A stretch of DNA of 64,000 nucleotides from Spirometra erinaceieuropaei. Lineage: Eukaryota; Platyhelminthes; Cestoda; Diphyllobothriidea; Diphyllobothriidae. The position numbers and the translations under genes were made by a program. Where the stretch lies: the NCBI GenBank assembly GCA_902702965.1, contig CACRXP010000002.1, positions 3,148,506 to 3,212,505 of the forward strand. Direction: 5' to 3'. How positions within the stretch are numbered: the first letter of the stretch is position 1; each line of letters opens with the position of its first letter. Shown here piece after piece: positions 36,405 to 47,039 of this stretch. The notes under the pieces were generated by a model. It saw nothing but the letters and a program-made list of their open reading frames with translations. It made no database searches and had not been told where the DNA came from.

Positions 36405-36493
36405 AAAAATCGCGGAGGAGGAAATACGGTGACTGGAAAAGAGCTTTATCAGCCTGGCGTTTCGGACTCTCACTCGAACCCATCATCAGAGAC
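36405..36493 (-). mobile_element. Penelope-like terminal fragment with hammerhead-like motif, copy 2 (minus)
   Basis: On the minus strand 36493-36452 reads GTCT, CTGATGA, T, GGGTTC-GAGTGA-GAGTCC, GAAA, CGCC, AGGC, the same architecture as copy 1. Relative to copy 1 stem II carries two G.U pairs in place of A-U and U-A, so the helix is kept although sequence changed. It continues with GATAAAGCTCTTTTCCAG, matching the element end after copy 1. Confidence 0.72.
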
Positions 36494-36606
36494 AGAATCG
36501 GAGACATCAGACAGTCTGACACTGTCTCTGCTGATGGATTCGAGTAAGAATCCAAAACGTCATGCTAATAAAGCCCTTATCCCAGCGATCGTGTTTCCTT
36601 CTCGGT
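36494..36606 (+). mobile_element. Penelope-like terminal fragment with decayed hammerhead-like motif, copy 3 (plus)
   Basis: 36534-36575 reads GTCT, CTGCTGA, T, GGATTC-GAGTAA-GAATCC, AAAA, CGTC, ATGC. Stem II is intact but the two core boxes carry substitutions (CTGATGA to CTGCTGA; GAAA to AAAA) expected to abolish cleavage. Followed by AATAAAGCCCTTATCCCAG as at the end of copy 1. It is head to head with copy 2, about 40 bp apart. Confidence 0.72.
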
Positions 36607-37116
36607 AATCTCAGATATCTCTTCGAAATAAAATCAACAGGGGCAACAACCACTGATTCCGATTTAGGATATCAATGAGCAATTAAGAGGCGTTTGTTAC
36701 TGCTGCCTCTAAATGGAAAATTGCGAAAATATGTCAACGGTTCATTCCAGAGCACGACCGAAATCATCTACATCTTTTGAAGAGACATTTTTGAGTTTAG
36801 AAGGTGTTTGAAAGTTGGACCAGTGTTCTCCTGACACATCTGAATTCGCGAAAGTTGAGATATCACAATTTGGAAATCATACTCAGACGTGCAAACCTTC
36901 GTACTAAAGTGGCACTTTCATCGTCCTTTTGTCTGATTTATCTTAATAAGGACTCATCGCGTATAGGCATCAAAACAGCCGTGTAATTACTCGCAAAGCT
37001 TCATAAGCCGCTCATCAGGATACCATCTTCAATGTTAAATGAATTATGTTTCTCCTGTCTTTAAGGGCTTTTGGCGTTGTCTTGTAAAAAGGTGACTAAA
37101 TTAAGATTCTGTAAAG
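36607..37116. other. Intergenic
   Basis: No supported feature. Confidence 0.4.
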
Positions 37117-38073
37117 TACGGTCGATATGCTATCTCTTGTAATGTTAACCGAAATTCTGAAATATGTTTTCGATTCGAAAAAATTCTATAAATAGGGTTG
37201 TAGTATTAATTGTTGCGCAGTTTACCCCCGAGATACTCCAGTCACGCCAGAATGCCGGCTTTTAAATAAGCTTCTGTCTGCAGAATCTCCGTTTTGCATA
37301 AAACGACTGCTTATGTTGTGTGAATTTTTCCCATCGATTTTTCATGCTCTCATAGACAAAAGAGCATCATATAAAAAGTACACAAAATATGCTTTCTTGT
37401 ACCCATTTGGTAGCAGACTGTGTCTTCTCCAAATTCAATACTTTAAGAGGGAGTATGTTAGGGTTTTAAAAATTTTGCTACTATGGTATTTTTAAAGGCC
37501 GTGAAGTGTCCATTCATACAGCATCGAATCTACACGTTTGTCAGTGCTACTTATAGAGTATACAGCCTGGTACTCAATCATTGTCTTCGTAACAGCTTAA
37601 AAAAGTTGTAATGAGTATTTGACGGAATTTATTCAGCGTGTAGGTTGAAACCCTAAATGCCAGCGTAACGGCTAGTGGGACAAGAAATTATTTGGGAACT
37701 GAGAAAGTTTTAAAAGCCGGTTCTCTTTCTTCAAGTAAAATGTCTGAAGAAAACGTAAAATGTTACCAAGTGAATGCAGGAGAAAATACTTTTGTGCAAG
37801 CTTTCTGTAAAATTTATTTAAATCTGTGATGGTATGGAAAATCGATGGGGAAAATCCACACAACATATGCAATCATTTTATACAAAACGTTATTTTTCGC
37901 TGGCGGCCGAAAGGAAGCTTATTCGAAAGCCGATATCCTGGAGCGCGTAAAATGTGCAAAGACTATGCTGCACTACAATTAACACTACAACCCTAGTTAA
38001 GCAATTTTTTTCGAATCGAAAACATTTCAGAATTTCGGTTAACATTTCATGAGATAGCACATCTGCACATGTA
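37117..38073. mobile_element. Foldback MITE copy J
   Basis: Left end TACGGTCGATATGCTATCTC, right end GAGATAGCACATCTGCACATG then TA; arms inverted about 37590. More diverged than B, C or G. Its right-hand TA is shared with the start of copy K. Confidence 0.82.
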
Positions 38074-38450
38074 CAGTAGGTGGTCTAACTCATGAAATGT
38101 CAACCGAAATTCCGAAATACGCTTTCGTTTCAAAAAGATTAATTAAGTGGCGTTGTTAGACTAGTCAGCCTGCAACATGATTCTATAATATTTCAGTTAC
38201 CTCAGGATTCCGGCTTTCGAATAAACTTCCTTCCGGCTGCATGCAAAAACTACACTCTGTAAAAATGATTACTTAGGTAGCACGAATTTGTTTCACTGAT
38301 TTTCGATGCCCCTAAAAGTCCTATTATATTTCATGAAAAACATGCATGAAAATATTCATTCTTTTGCTCATTCGGTAGAAAATCACGTCTTCTCATAATT
38401 TTAATTTAGGAATTTCGGTTGAGCTTTCATGAGTTAGCTCACCTACTATA
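38072..38450. mobile_element. MITE copy K, internally deleted (379 bp)
   Basis: Left end CAGTAGGTGGTCTAACTCATG, right end CATGAGTTAGCTCACCTACTA, flanked by TA on both sides. The left arm runs to about 38395 and then jumps to the last 50 bases of the right arm, so most of the right arm is deleted. Confidence 0.88.
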
Positions 38451-39289
38451 CTCAACAAGGTGGGCATTTTCACACTCGGTTATTCTAAAAAAGGGATTTA
38501 ACTCCTCAATTACAATGCCTTTAGAGTGGATCACAGCGTCTTAGGACCAACTTTGGTTTACTCAAATTCAGCTTTCTGTTGTTCCACCATTTCACGTGTC
38601 CTTGAACTTTTCTCCTCTGCCCTTAAGGCCGAGTCATTTCAACGGAGGTCCTGTTTCAGACAACACTCGATTCCGACAACTCTCGTTCTCCGCAAACAAA
38701 ACCCAATCTGTTTATAATGCCCATTCTTGCGTACAGTCAGAATCTGCGAAGCGGCAGAAGAGGATTTGGTTTGATCATTGGAAGACAAATTACGCAGTCT
38801 TTACCAGGTCTTAATATTGGCATAAATTAAAGTTTCTTCCCTGGTTGGTATGTTAAAAAGTTTCATTTTTGCTCACGCTGTAAGGAAACCTGTCTGTTTA
38901 AATTAATTGCGGAAGGTGCAACATTATTTGGCATTAAAATGCGCTGTAGTCGGGAATGTTTTGCTCTTGGGAACAAGTTCATATTTTGTCACAAATCTTT
39001 GTGAAAATACTTCATGTGACGTACCAAATTTTTGAATGGATCCGGCTCACTTCATATGCCTTGTAAGCGCAACTAATCACTCTACAAAAACACTCCTGTG
39101 GACGACACTTAAACTCCCACCGTCGCGAACCTTTTTACGACCGATATATTTCCTTACCTTCCCTTCGAGGATGCAGTCGACTACAAATTTCACATAGGAA
39201 AAAGGGTACAGCCCACCTGGGAAATATGACTACATGTTATAGGCCCTGAAAATTGATGGATGCAATATGTACGGCCAGCGCAAGGACTT
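38451..39289. other. Intergenic, nothing recognised
   Basis: Open frames at 38526-38814 lack motifs. No repeat recognised. Confidence 0.4.
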
Positions 39290-39500
39290 TGTGACTGTCT
39301 TTGTGGTCGACAGGTCGATGTTCACCGTGTGCTACGCAGCAAGGTGCAGCAGGCACGGTGACTTGTGCGGGAATTAGTTTATAGGGATAGTAGACTTGCG
39401 TAGCATCTACCGCGATCTCTCTTCCCCACTCCCCATCTGGAGCCGGTGTCAAGACAGAGTCCAGAAGACCAGAGGGGGGTGGGGGCGCAGGTGGATGGTA
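39290..39500 (-). repeat. Dispersed repeat R1, copy e (minus)
   Basis: Reverse complement of the R1 blocks: GATGTTCACCGTGTGCTACG, CACGGTGACTTGTGCGG, GGATAGTAGACTTGCGTAGC, CTCTTCCCCACTCC and GGTGTCAAGACAGAGTC. Faces copy f about 360 bp away. Confidence 0.72.
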
Positions 39501-39858
39501 CGGTCGAGCCAGCACCTTGTCGTTCCACTCCTCATCCCCTGGTCACACAGCAACTAACCAGGTTTCGACCAAAAACAGCAGCAGCAACAACAACGGAACA
39601 AGTGTCAGAAGGACGACGATGACTGGGCAGCCATGCCCATCATCTGTATACCCAGCGGGAGCGCGAGTGCGCCTACCGGCAGGGAACCAGGTGTCAGGGA
39701 ACTGCCGGCGCATTCCAGACTTCGAGGGCCATGGTTTGCTGATACTGACATAGCGCACGCTACTAGACCTTTTGAGTCTTCGTGGTCGTCGGTGTGGTCG
39801 TTCATGTTCATGGTAACCCAGCCATTTTCGTCCTTCTGACCCATTGTTCTGCTGTCAT
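39501..39858. other. Spacer between inverted R1 copies
   Basis: GC-rich, with overlapping frames of 68-79 codons on both strands and no motif. The last 30 bases (ACCCATTGTTCTGCTGTCAT) resemble the bases before R1 copy a, so R1 extends somewhat to the left here. Confidence 0.4.
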
Positions 39859-41098
39859 TGGTTAAAAATTCTGGTCAAGTGATTGTTGTGGTTCAGGGGT
39901 GTGGTGACACGCCTAGGTGCGTATCCGGTAGTGTCAGCCGCTTTCGCCTTCTCCTGCCTTTGGTCTTCTTGACCAAACTGGAAGAAGGGGAGAGTGTGGT
40001 ACATGCCGTGCATGTCCTTTACCACCATAAACTACAATAGATATGCTAACTCATGAAATGTCAACCAACATTTCCACATTCGTTCTCGTTTTGAAAATAT
40101 AAATTAATTAGTGTTGTAAAACTAATCATGATGCAGCATAAATCTATAATGATCCAGTTACCTCAGGGTGTCGGCTTTCGAAAGAACTTATTTTCGTGTG
40201 CATGCAAGATCCATACTCTGCAAAAAATGACTACTTATGTAGCATGCAATTTTCTCATTGATTCTCGATGCCCTTGAAAATTCAATTATATTTCATGGAA
40301 AACATGCATAAAAATATTTAATCTTTTACTTATTCGGTAGAAAATCACGTTTTCTTCCAATTTCATAGTTAAAAGAAAAGTATAACTCGGTTTTAAAAAA
40401 CTTTTCTAATTCCTGAATAATTTTGAACCCGACCTGCTGTTACACTTGCATTCAGGGTTTCAAAACTACAAGCTGTATATTTTCCGTGTACGTAAAAACC
40501 CTGCATTTCTCTACGGTGTTAAGAGGAGACCATATGAGGTTCATAAAATTAAGCAGTGGATTTGAGCAACATTGTTAACTTTACAAGCCACATTGGTAAA
40601 CGCAGATACATGACGTTTCATGAACGGCCCTTTAATTGGAAACTTTGTTAAAACCGAATTATACTCTTCTTTTGAGTATGAAATTGGAAGAAGACATGAT
40701 TGTCTACCGAATAAGTAAAAGAATGAATATTTTTATGCATGTTTTCCATGAAGTATAATTGAATTTTCAAGGGCATCGAAAATCAATGAGAAAATTGCAT
40801 ACTACATAAGTAGTAATTTTTTGCAGAGTATAGATCTTGCATGCAGCCGAAAATAAGTTCTTTCTAAAGCCAACACCCTGAGGTAACTGAACCATTATAG
40901 ATTTATGCTGCATAGCGATTAGTTTTACAACACTACTTAATTTATCTTTTCGAAATGAGAACGCATTTCGAAATCTTGGTTGACATTTCATGAGTTAGCA
41001 CATCTACTGTAAGTCACACACAAGTCGCTGTGCCTGCGCTCACCTTGCTTTGGAGCACACGGTGGTATCGTTGGCACCGACGGTCTAACTGTCATTTC
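39859..41098 (+). repeat. Dispersed repeat R1, copy f, split by MITE L
   Basis: 39859-40032 carries the R1 start (TGGTTAAAAATTCTGGTCAAG through CACCATAAACTA) and 41012-41098 the R1 end (AGTCACACACAAGTCGCTG through CGGTCTAACTGTC). The two parts are continuous in copies a and c, so the 979-bp MITE between them is an insertion. Confidence 0.85.
40033..41011. mobile_element. Foldback MITE copy L (inserted in R1)
   Basis: Ends CAATAGATATGCTAACTCATG and GAGTTAGCACATCTACTG, flanked by TA on both sides. It shares with copy I a rearranged centre (GACCTGCTGTTACACTTGC near 40430) and has lost about 20 bases near 40630. Comparison with the uninterrupted R1 copy c supports insertion into a TA. Confidence 0.92.
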
Positions 41099-41468
41099 GA
41101 CAACTCTCCCTCTAGTGAGGCCATTCGAAACGAGAACGCATTTCGAAATTTTGGTTGACATTTCATGAGTTAGCAGATCTACTGTAAATAGAACACGAAT
41201 TCTGTGCTTTTTTTAAATGAAATTCTGCGTCTCCTTCATGTATTTTTTGCCACAAACCCTTTGTGCCTGTCGGAAACACCACAGGAATAGGTTCTAATTT
41301 GCGCAAACAGACGCCTTTGTCGCTATTTCTTAGAAACCGTATAATTTTAACGGACATTATTTTCAAATGACGTAGCCTTTCACGTTCAGTTCCACATTAA
41401 AAAATCCAGAAAAAGGTTTAGACGCCGGAAGGAACGCAAAAACGACAACTCTCCCTCTAGTGAGGCCA
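41099..41468. repeat. 319-bp transplanted DNA patch with 25-bp flanking direct repeats
   Basis: A 25-base sequence beginning GACAACTCTCCC and ending AGTGAGGCCA occurs at 41099-41123 and 41444-41468. Between them 41124-41443 is a copy of the locus 3248-3566: the end of a MITE plus unique flanking DNA. The patch therefore carries a MITE-host junction from another place. No coding capacity. Confidence 0.9.
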
Positions 41469-42956
41469 CTCTAGGAGGCTCTAACGATGCCTGCCGACCG
41501 CATTGCAGTAGATAGCATAAAATTATAATCAATGCTATTCGTTTCCAGCTGTGACTACCGCAATCCTCTAATTTACTAAAAGACTATAACAACAGTTGAG
41601 TTTGAGATTTCACAAGCTCTTTACGTGAGACATATGCATAGACTGCTTGCAGTAAATGCAGCAGCTATGCAGAAAAGCATTAAAAACGATCACAAGATTT
41701 TGGCCGTTATCGCGCCAGCCTGTTCAAGGCTCATTTTACATTCCATGTCCACCCTAGTATGACTGTGCAGAGGCCATACATAAGTGGCTACGTAGCTTAC
41801 TTACACCACCAGGTCCTGCATACTTTACCATTTTGACTGCTGTCTGATAACCGCGATCCCACCAAAAATATTTACCTATATGCGCTTCAGGAATGTCAAA
41901 ATTCTTCATAATTACCGAGGGTATCAAAAAAATTCACAAATTTCTAGGCACATACACCGTGTGAGGGCCTACAAATGTTAGATGACAGTACGTCTCCATT
42001 AATCTTTCTGTTAGCTTACGGAAGATTGCAGTGGGAGAAATCAACATCCAATGTTAGAAAGAAATTTAACTTTTCTGTGGGGGAAGCTGTTAGTTAAGGC
42101 ATAGTTTGAGCTCGCTGGAGGATGTTGAGATAGTAACATTAATAAAAAGATGCTGGGCTGTATAACGGACGGATTCAATGCCATGGCGACGGTTTGATAT
42201 GCATTCAGACCTGTAGAGAGTGTGGTGTATGAGACCAGGCTTCTAGTATAGTTTCGAGTCCTTGAGAACTCACTCCTGCTTAGTGAGGCGACAGTAGCAG
42301 GAAGACCACCGCAAATAATCACAACCTGCCTCTCTTGGATGTAATAGGGGTCATCCTGCACAAAAACGCAGTCATCACAACCCATCGTCAATAAAATGAA
42401 AGTCCGCTTATTAGTCAGTGCACTTGATCAGTTGACGCTCGAAGGTGTGACCCCACAGGGAAAACGGGAGTCAAGGACTCCTGTGCTAGGGGAATGATGA
42501 CGATAAGGGGGTTTTGTGGGTGGGGTTAACGAAGCCTACAGACAGCTCGGTTAAGCGGGTAAAATTTCAAAATATGCAACTAAACCATTAGTTTGTGGAC
42601 ATCCGTCAGTTGCGCGTAAAACTGCGGGCGCACAACTTGAAGTATAGGAAATTACGAGCTCCAAACTCGCGGGAAGAGATAAGGATCCAGTGCATGGGCT
42701 AGACACTTCAGATGAACCAATCCCGACCGGTAATGAGCAATCACATTGAAGAAGGAAATGCGAAGAATGTATTTGCCATGTTTAATTTCCGAGGAACTTA
42801 ATGCGCAAAGTTTGAGTAAATCTTTCGGAACAGACCTTTTCAGACATGTCCGAAATTTTATACTGTCAAAGCCCACGCTCGCGATGGTCTTGCCTAAATA
42901 TACAAGGGAAGTTGACGAGGTTGATGGCCAAATCTTGAAGATATGTTTAAATTTTA
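41469..42956. other. Intergenic, nothing recognised
   Basis: About 1.5 kb. The minus-strand frame 42041-42391 (116 codons) and overlapping frames at 42652-42996 have no recognisable domain. Confidence 0.4.
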
Positions 42957-43036
42957 GTTCGAACCCTAACCCCCGAACTGTGACCCCTAAACCCAAGTCT
43001 GGTCCTAATCTTAGCCTAACCCTAAGCCTAAGACGA
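42957..43036 (+). repeat. Degenerate telomere-like CCCTAA tract
   Basis: Contains CGAACCCTAACCCCCGAAC, GACCCCTAAACCC and TTAGCCTAACCCTAAGCC. Variant CCCTAA units over about 80 bp, comparable to the loop of the hairpin at 30034. The plus-strand frame 42746-43222 runs through it and is probably a by-product. Confidence 0.6.
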
Positions 43037-43279
43037 ACGCCAACCCAAATGGTGACGACCAGGAGAGTCGTGACGGCGAATGAGCGAAAGGAGGTGATAA
43101 ATTATGCTTACTTAAATGATACAAGTAGGCACTTTAGGGACGTAAAGACTAGATGGGGCCACATATGTGGTCGCCGCCTTTGCTTAAAATTACCTGTCGC
43201 CGTTACATGTTCTTCTGCATAAGCCCATTTCATCTACAGCTCTTTCCAAAACAAACACGTAACTCCATCTACAGAAGAC

Positions 43280-45592
43280 GCCAACTGACCGAACAGGGTG
43301 CTAAGCCAGATGGTAGGACTTCTCCGTCTATGTGCCTTGCTATTTCACTCCTTTGGAGGAAAGGCAAAGCGAACATATTTCCAGTACTGACCACTGTTAA
43401 TGAGTGTGCAAAACACTATAAACTGACAAACCTACAGGCAGTAAAAGACCCCATTCCTGATCGATATCCTGCTTCAGAAACAGAAATGGAAATTCAACGC
43501 TGACATTTCTTCAACTACATAAGACAAAGTACTCGCAACAGGGATCCCATCCCTACGCTAAAAACTGATGATGGCGTTGAACTTTACAAGGACGACGAAA
43601 AGGCTGAGCATCTGTCCAGGTTCTTTCAGTCGGTTTTTACGAGAGTAGTCGCTGTACCCACTGATCATTGTAATGTGGACAATGTCCCGACAATTGACTC
43701 AGTGGTTCTCACAAAACCTATTGTTCAACAGGAATTACTGAAGCTAAAAGAAGGGACTTCGCCCGGTCCTGACGAAATACCGGCAAAGTTGCTGAAGGAA
43801 TTAGCCACAGAATTGGCAGAACCTCTGAGCGTCCTCTTCCAAGCCTCTTTTGATGCAGACAGACTGCCTCCTGAGTGGAAGACTGCGTGGATTTCACCGA
43901 TTCATAAAAATGGCAGTCGCGCTTCCGCAAACAACTACCGACCAGTAAGCCTCACCTCCATATGCTGCAAAGTTATGGAGCGAATAATCAAACGCGAACT
44001 GATGCAGGTTTTAGAGCAAAATCATTTTCTGTGCGATGCACAGCATGGTGTCCGCAGAGGGAGGTCCTGCTTGACCAATCAACTCTACTGTCTTGAACAG
44101 TGGACCCGAGCGATTGATGAAGGAAACGTTGTGCATGTGGCCTACATAGACTTCAAGAAGGCCTTTGACAACGTGCCACACCAACGTCTCCTATACAAGC
44201 TCAGCCGCATAGGGGTAAGAGGCAAGCTTTTGAAGTGGATTGAAAACTTTTTTGGTCGGTCGGTCCCAGACTGTTCCTCTTGGTTGCCAGCAATCGGCAG
44301 AGGTGACGGTTACGAGCGGAGTACCTCAGGACTCCGTTCTTGGCCCTATCCCCTTCCTCATCTATATTGATGACTGTATCCATGGATTGGACTGCAAAAT
44401 TGCCATGTTTGCTGACGATATAAAGCCTTGGACTCTCATCCGCAACGAGGACGATGAAGCAAATTTACAGGCAAACTTAGACCGACTCGAAAAATGGTCA
44501 GGCCACTGGCTCCTCCCATTTAATGTTACCAAATGCACTATTCTGAGGATTGGAAGAATCAGCTCTACGCACCGGCAGACGTACTATCTAAATGACACAC
44601 CGCTGCCATTGGTAGAGGTTCAGAAAGACCTAGGGGTGTGGATAACATCTTCACTAAAGCCATCATTCCACTGCTTGAAAGCAGCGAAATCCGCAATGTT
44701 CAGCTTATATCTCATTAAGCGGGCATTTGCCAAGTTCGACGAAGACTGCTTTCGCAAGGTCTTCGGGATGTTTGTGCGCCCACAGTTAGAATTTGCCATT
44801 CAGGCCTGGAGACCCTGGACTGTTAAGGATCGCACCACCCTCGAAAAAGTCCAACGACGGGCAACTAAGCTTGTCAGAGGCCATCAAAACCTACCTTACG
44901 AAACTAGACTGTCAAATCTTAACCTCTTTCCCCTGGACTACAGACAACTCCGTGGCGATTGAATTCAAACGTTTAGAATGTTACGGGGTCAGGACTGCTG
45001 CCTCACATCCGGCGATCTCTTTGAGCTGGCCACCACTACTAGCTTGAGAGGACACCCTCTGAAACTACGTGTGACAGGAGCGAAACTGGGCGCAAGGAGG
45101 TGCTTCTCTAGCCACATAGTGGTAAAGGCATGGAACGCCCTGCCTGTGGACGTCGTCATGTCCTCGTCCGTGGACTCATTTAAGAGAAAGCTTGACTAGT
45201 ACAGGGATATGTACCTCCACAGCATCAGAAACTAACGAATTCCCCCCTGTGCCACCCGCCCCATCCAACGTTTGATGTTACAAAGCCTGCTACTCCCTAT
45301 ATTTTAGTAACATTACGTTTTACAATTTTTGCTATCTCCTGACCGCCACATATGCGCTTGCTTTGATATTACTTGGTCCATTCAGTACCTTACTGGATAT
45401 TGTACAATTTTGACATAGAAGGCATTCACAGACAAATTCATACCAGTGACCAATGCTTGTTGTATGTAATTACTTACCGAATTTTTTTCACACTTGCCTT
45501 ACACATTGTTTTTTATAACGTTATTGTAACCAAAAGGGAGTTCAAAGGCGCGCGCCTACTTTTCCCTTAATAAATCTGATCTGATCTGATTG
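43280..45592 (+). mobile_element. CR1/jockey-like LINE with (CTGAT)n tail
   Basis: Reverse-transcriptase region through 3' untranslated region, ending AATAAATCTGATCTGATC... near 45592. The 5' part (ORF1 and endonuclease) is absent; the left limit is approximate because coding similarity fades before 43504. The same 3' end is present as a truncated copy at 3837-3938. Non-LTR elements with short microsatellite-like tails are typical of CR1 and relatives. Confidence 0.88.
43504..45199 (+). pseudogene. LINE reverse transcriptase (two disruptions)
   Basis: Blocks in order: FFQSVFTR linker near 43620, LKEGTSPGPDEIPAKLLKEL (43750-43800), WKTAWISPIHKNG and NNYRPVSLTSICCKVMERII (43880-43990), HGVRRGRSC, then YIDFKKAFDNVPHQRLL (44145-44190; catalytic D). 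Near 44250 a frameshift moves the frame; it continues SGVPQDSVLGPIPFLIYIDD and MFADDIKPW (near 44403-44430; catalytic FADD), GVWI, FVRPQLEFAIQAW, and after a stop at 44960-44962 ends with AWNALPVDVV and FKRKLD. With one frameshift and one stop it is among the best preserved retroelement frames here. Confidence 0.9.
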
Positions 45593-46459
45593 AATACTGG
45601 TGATCTAGCATGCTGCTCGACTGGTAGCTTACGACTATATCGTTCACTGCTCACTCGGGGAGACTGTAGCACATCAGAAAAAGGCGCACCTTTATTCACA
45701 CTCTTTGTAACATCAATGTTCAGTTGCGATCAATGCGCCCTTCACAGTCCGGATATGTGGTTATAGGGGACGGTCGTCTATCAAAAGTAGTATTGTGGCG
45801 CCCCATTTTCTGTCGATAACCCTGTAGCCCACTATTTTTCCACCTCAACGCAGACAATGCGGAGCCTTATTTCCTCAGTTCGTCATTCGGATGCACCTGC
45901 GCAAATGCAGAAGGATGGGATTGTGGTCTTTTACCAAATAAGACCGATTCCGTGAAATTCTAAGGGTGTTTCAGTCGCACTTACACTGGAACCATGGATA
46001 CACCTTTGCATGCAAAGAGACAAGCGTTGCTGTTACTATGAGAGGTTTTTCACACTGTGAAGATGAGTTAAGCCATCTGAGCTTTCGCATTCATGGACTA
46101 CCCTATCCGCAGAGACAGATGAAGCAGTAGTCACTGAGCAGTGTGTGCAGTATGTGACCTTCTTACTGAAACGTGCTGATAGACACTTAAGACACTATAT
46201 ATCTTAACCATTCACATAACACATTACGAAAAATGCCCTTTTTGTATGCAGAATATGTTTATAAGTAAGTTTATCCAGAGAAAATCTTACAATGTTGAGC
46301 TTATATCAGTCTTACCTCATATTAGGGTAATTTGTTATGATAATGACTATCCTAAATCAGGTTTTTGTATCAGTACAGGTTAATCAACGTGATCTACGCA
46401 ATCTAAACATACCAAACCATAAGAAAACCTAATTTTCGCCCCACGTTAGTCAGGTGAAG
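45593..46459. other. Intergenic, nothing recognised
   Basis: No supported feature. Confidence 0.4.
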
Positions 46460-46731
46460 TTGGAGGGGAACAAACGATTAAGGCTTACTAGACATGTATA
46501 TATAATGGTAGAGGGACGCTTCGGGGTTGGGTATGAGTGGCTGACGACGACTAATAAGCCAGAAATGGTCATTCCAGTCTCCCCTGTTTCTATCGGTAAT
46601 GTCATTCGGCCTATATAACACGCTGTTATGAGGTTGCTGGCTGAGCTCGAGACAGGGCGAGAGCCCCACAGCCCAACAGGACGAATGGGATCTGGGAAGC
46701 TATCGGCGAGCGTCCCTCTATCGTAACACAT
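46460..46731 (+). mobile_element. SINE1 copy without tRNA head
   Basis: Body GGGTTGGGTATGAGTGGCTG, AAGCCAGAAATGGTCATTCC and 3' part GCCCAACAGGACGAATG, CGGCGAGCGTCCCTC match SINE1 at 32957 and 52006. The start (AGGCTTACTAGACATGTATA) replaces the tRNA-like head and is shared with the fragment at 35948-36060. Confidence 0.8.
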
Positions 46732-46735
46732 TTAG

Positions 46736-46990
46736 GCTGGAGGTCAAAAGGTTTGTCAGTTGACTGAGAGTCGGGAAACCGTGACTCCAACTGTTCACAA
46801 CTCGCGTTGTTTTCAGCGGTGTCAAGAATTTCGGCCCCATTGAATATGAAAGTGTTGTCAGGTCCTGCTGAATGGGCCACTACTTGGCAGCTGTCGTCGG
46901 GCATCCCCACTGCCGATCCTGTTCGGGCATCTACGCCCGGATTGGTCGTCTTCCAGCTTCTCGGACCTAGTCGTTTCACACATAACTGCG
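46736..46990 (-). pseudogene. Penelope-like GIY-YIG region fragment (minus)
   Basis: Minus-strand residues CQVVAHSAGPDNTFIFNG, AEILDTAENNASCEQLESRF and the NSQST-like linker align without gaps to SQVAAHSTRSGHTFKFDE and AEILARGDNRVSRELLESWF of the fragment at 35318-35787. The core catalytic part is missing; the frame then runs into the neighbouring SINE. Confidence 0.75.
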
Positions 46991-47039
46991 CTAGATTTAG
47001 TAAACGACTCTAAAAGTTCCTTGACGTCGCAGTTGTTCT

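Noticed and set aside
42746..43222. 158-codon plus-strand frame
   Set aside because: Crosses a telomere-like repeat tract and shows no domain; length is explained by the repeat lacking stops.
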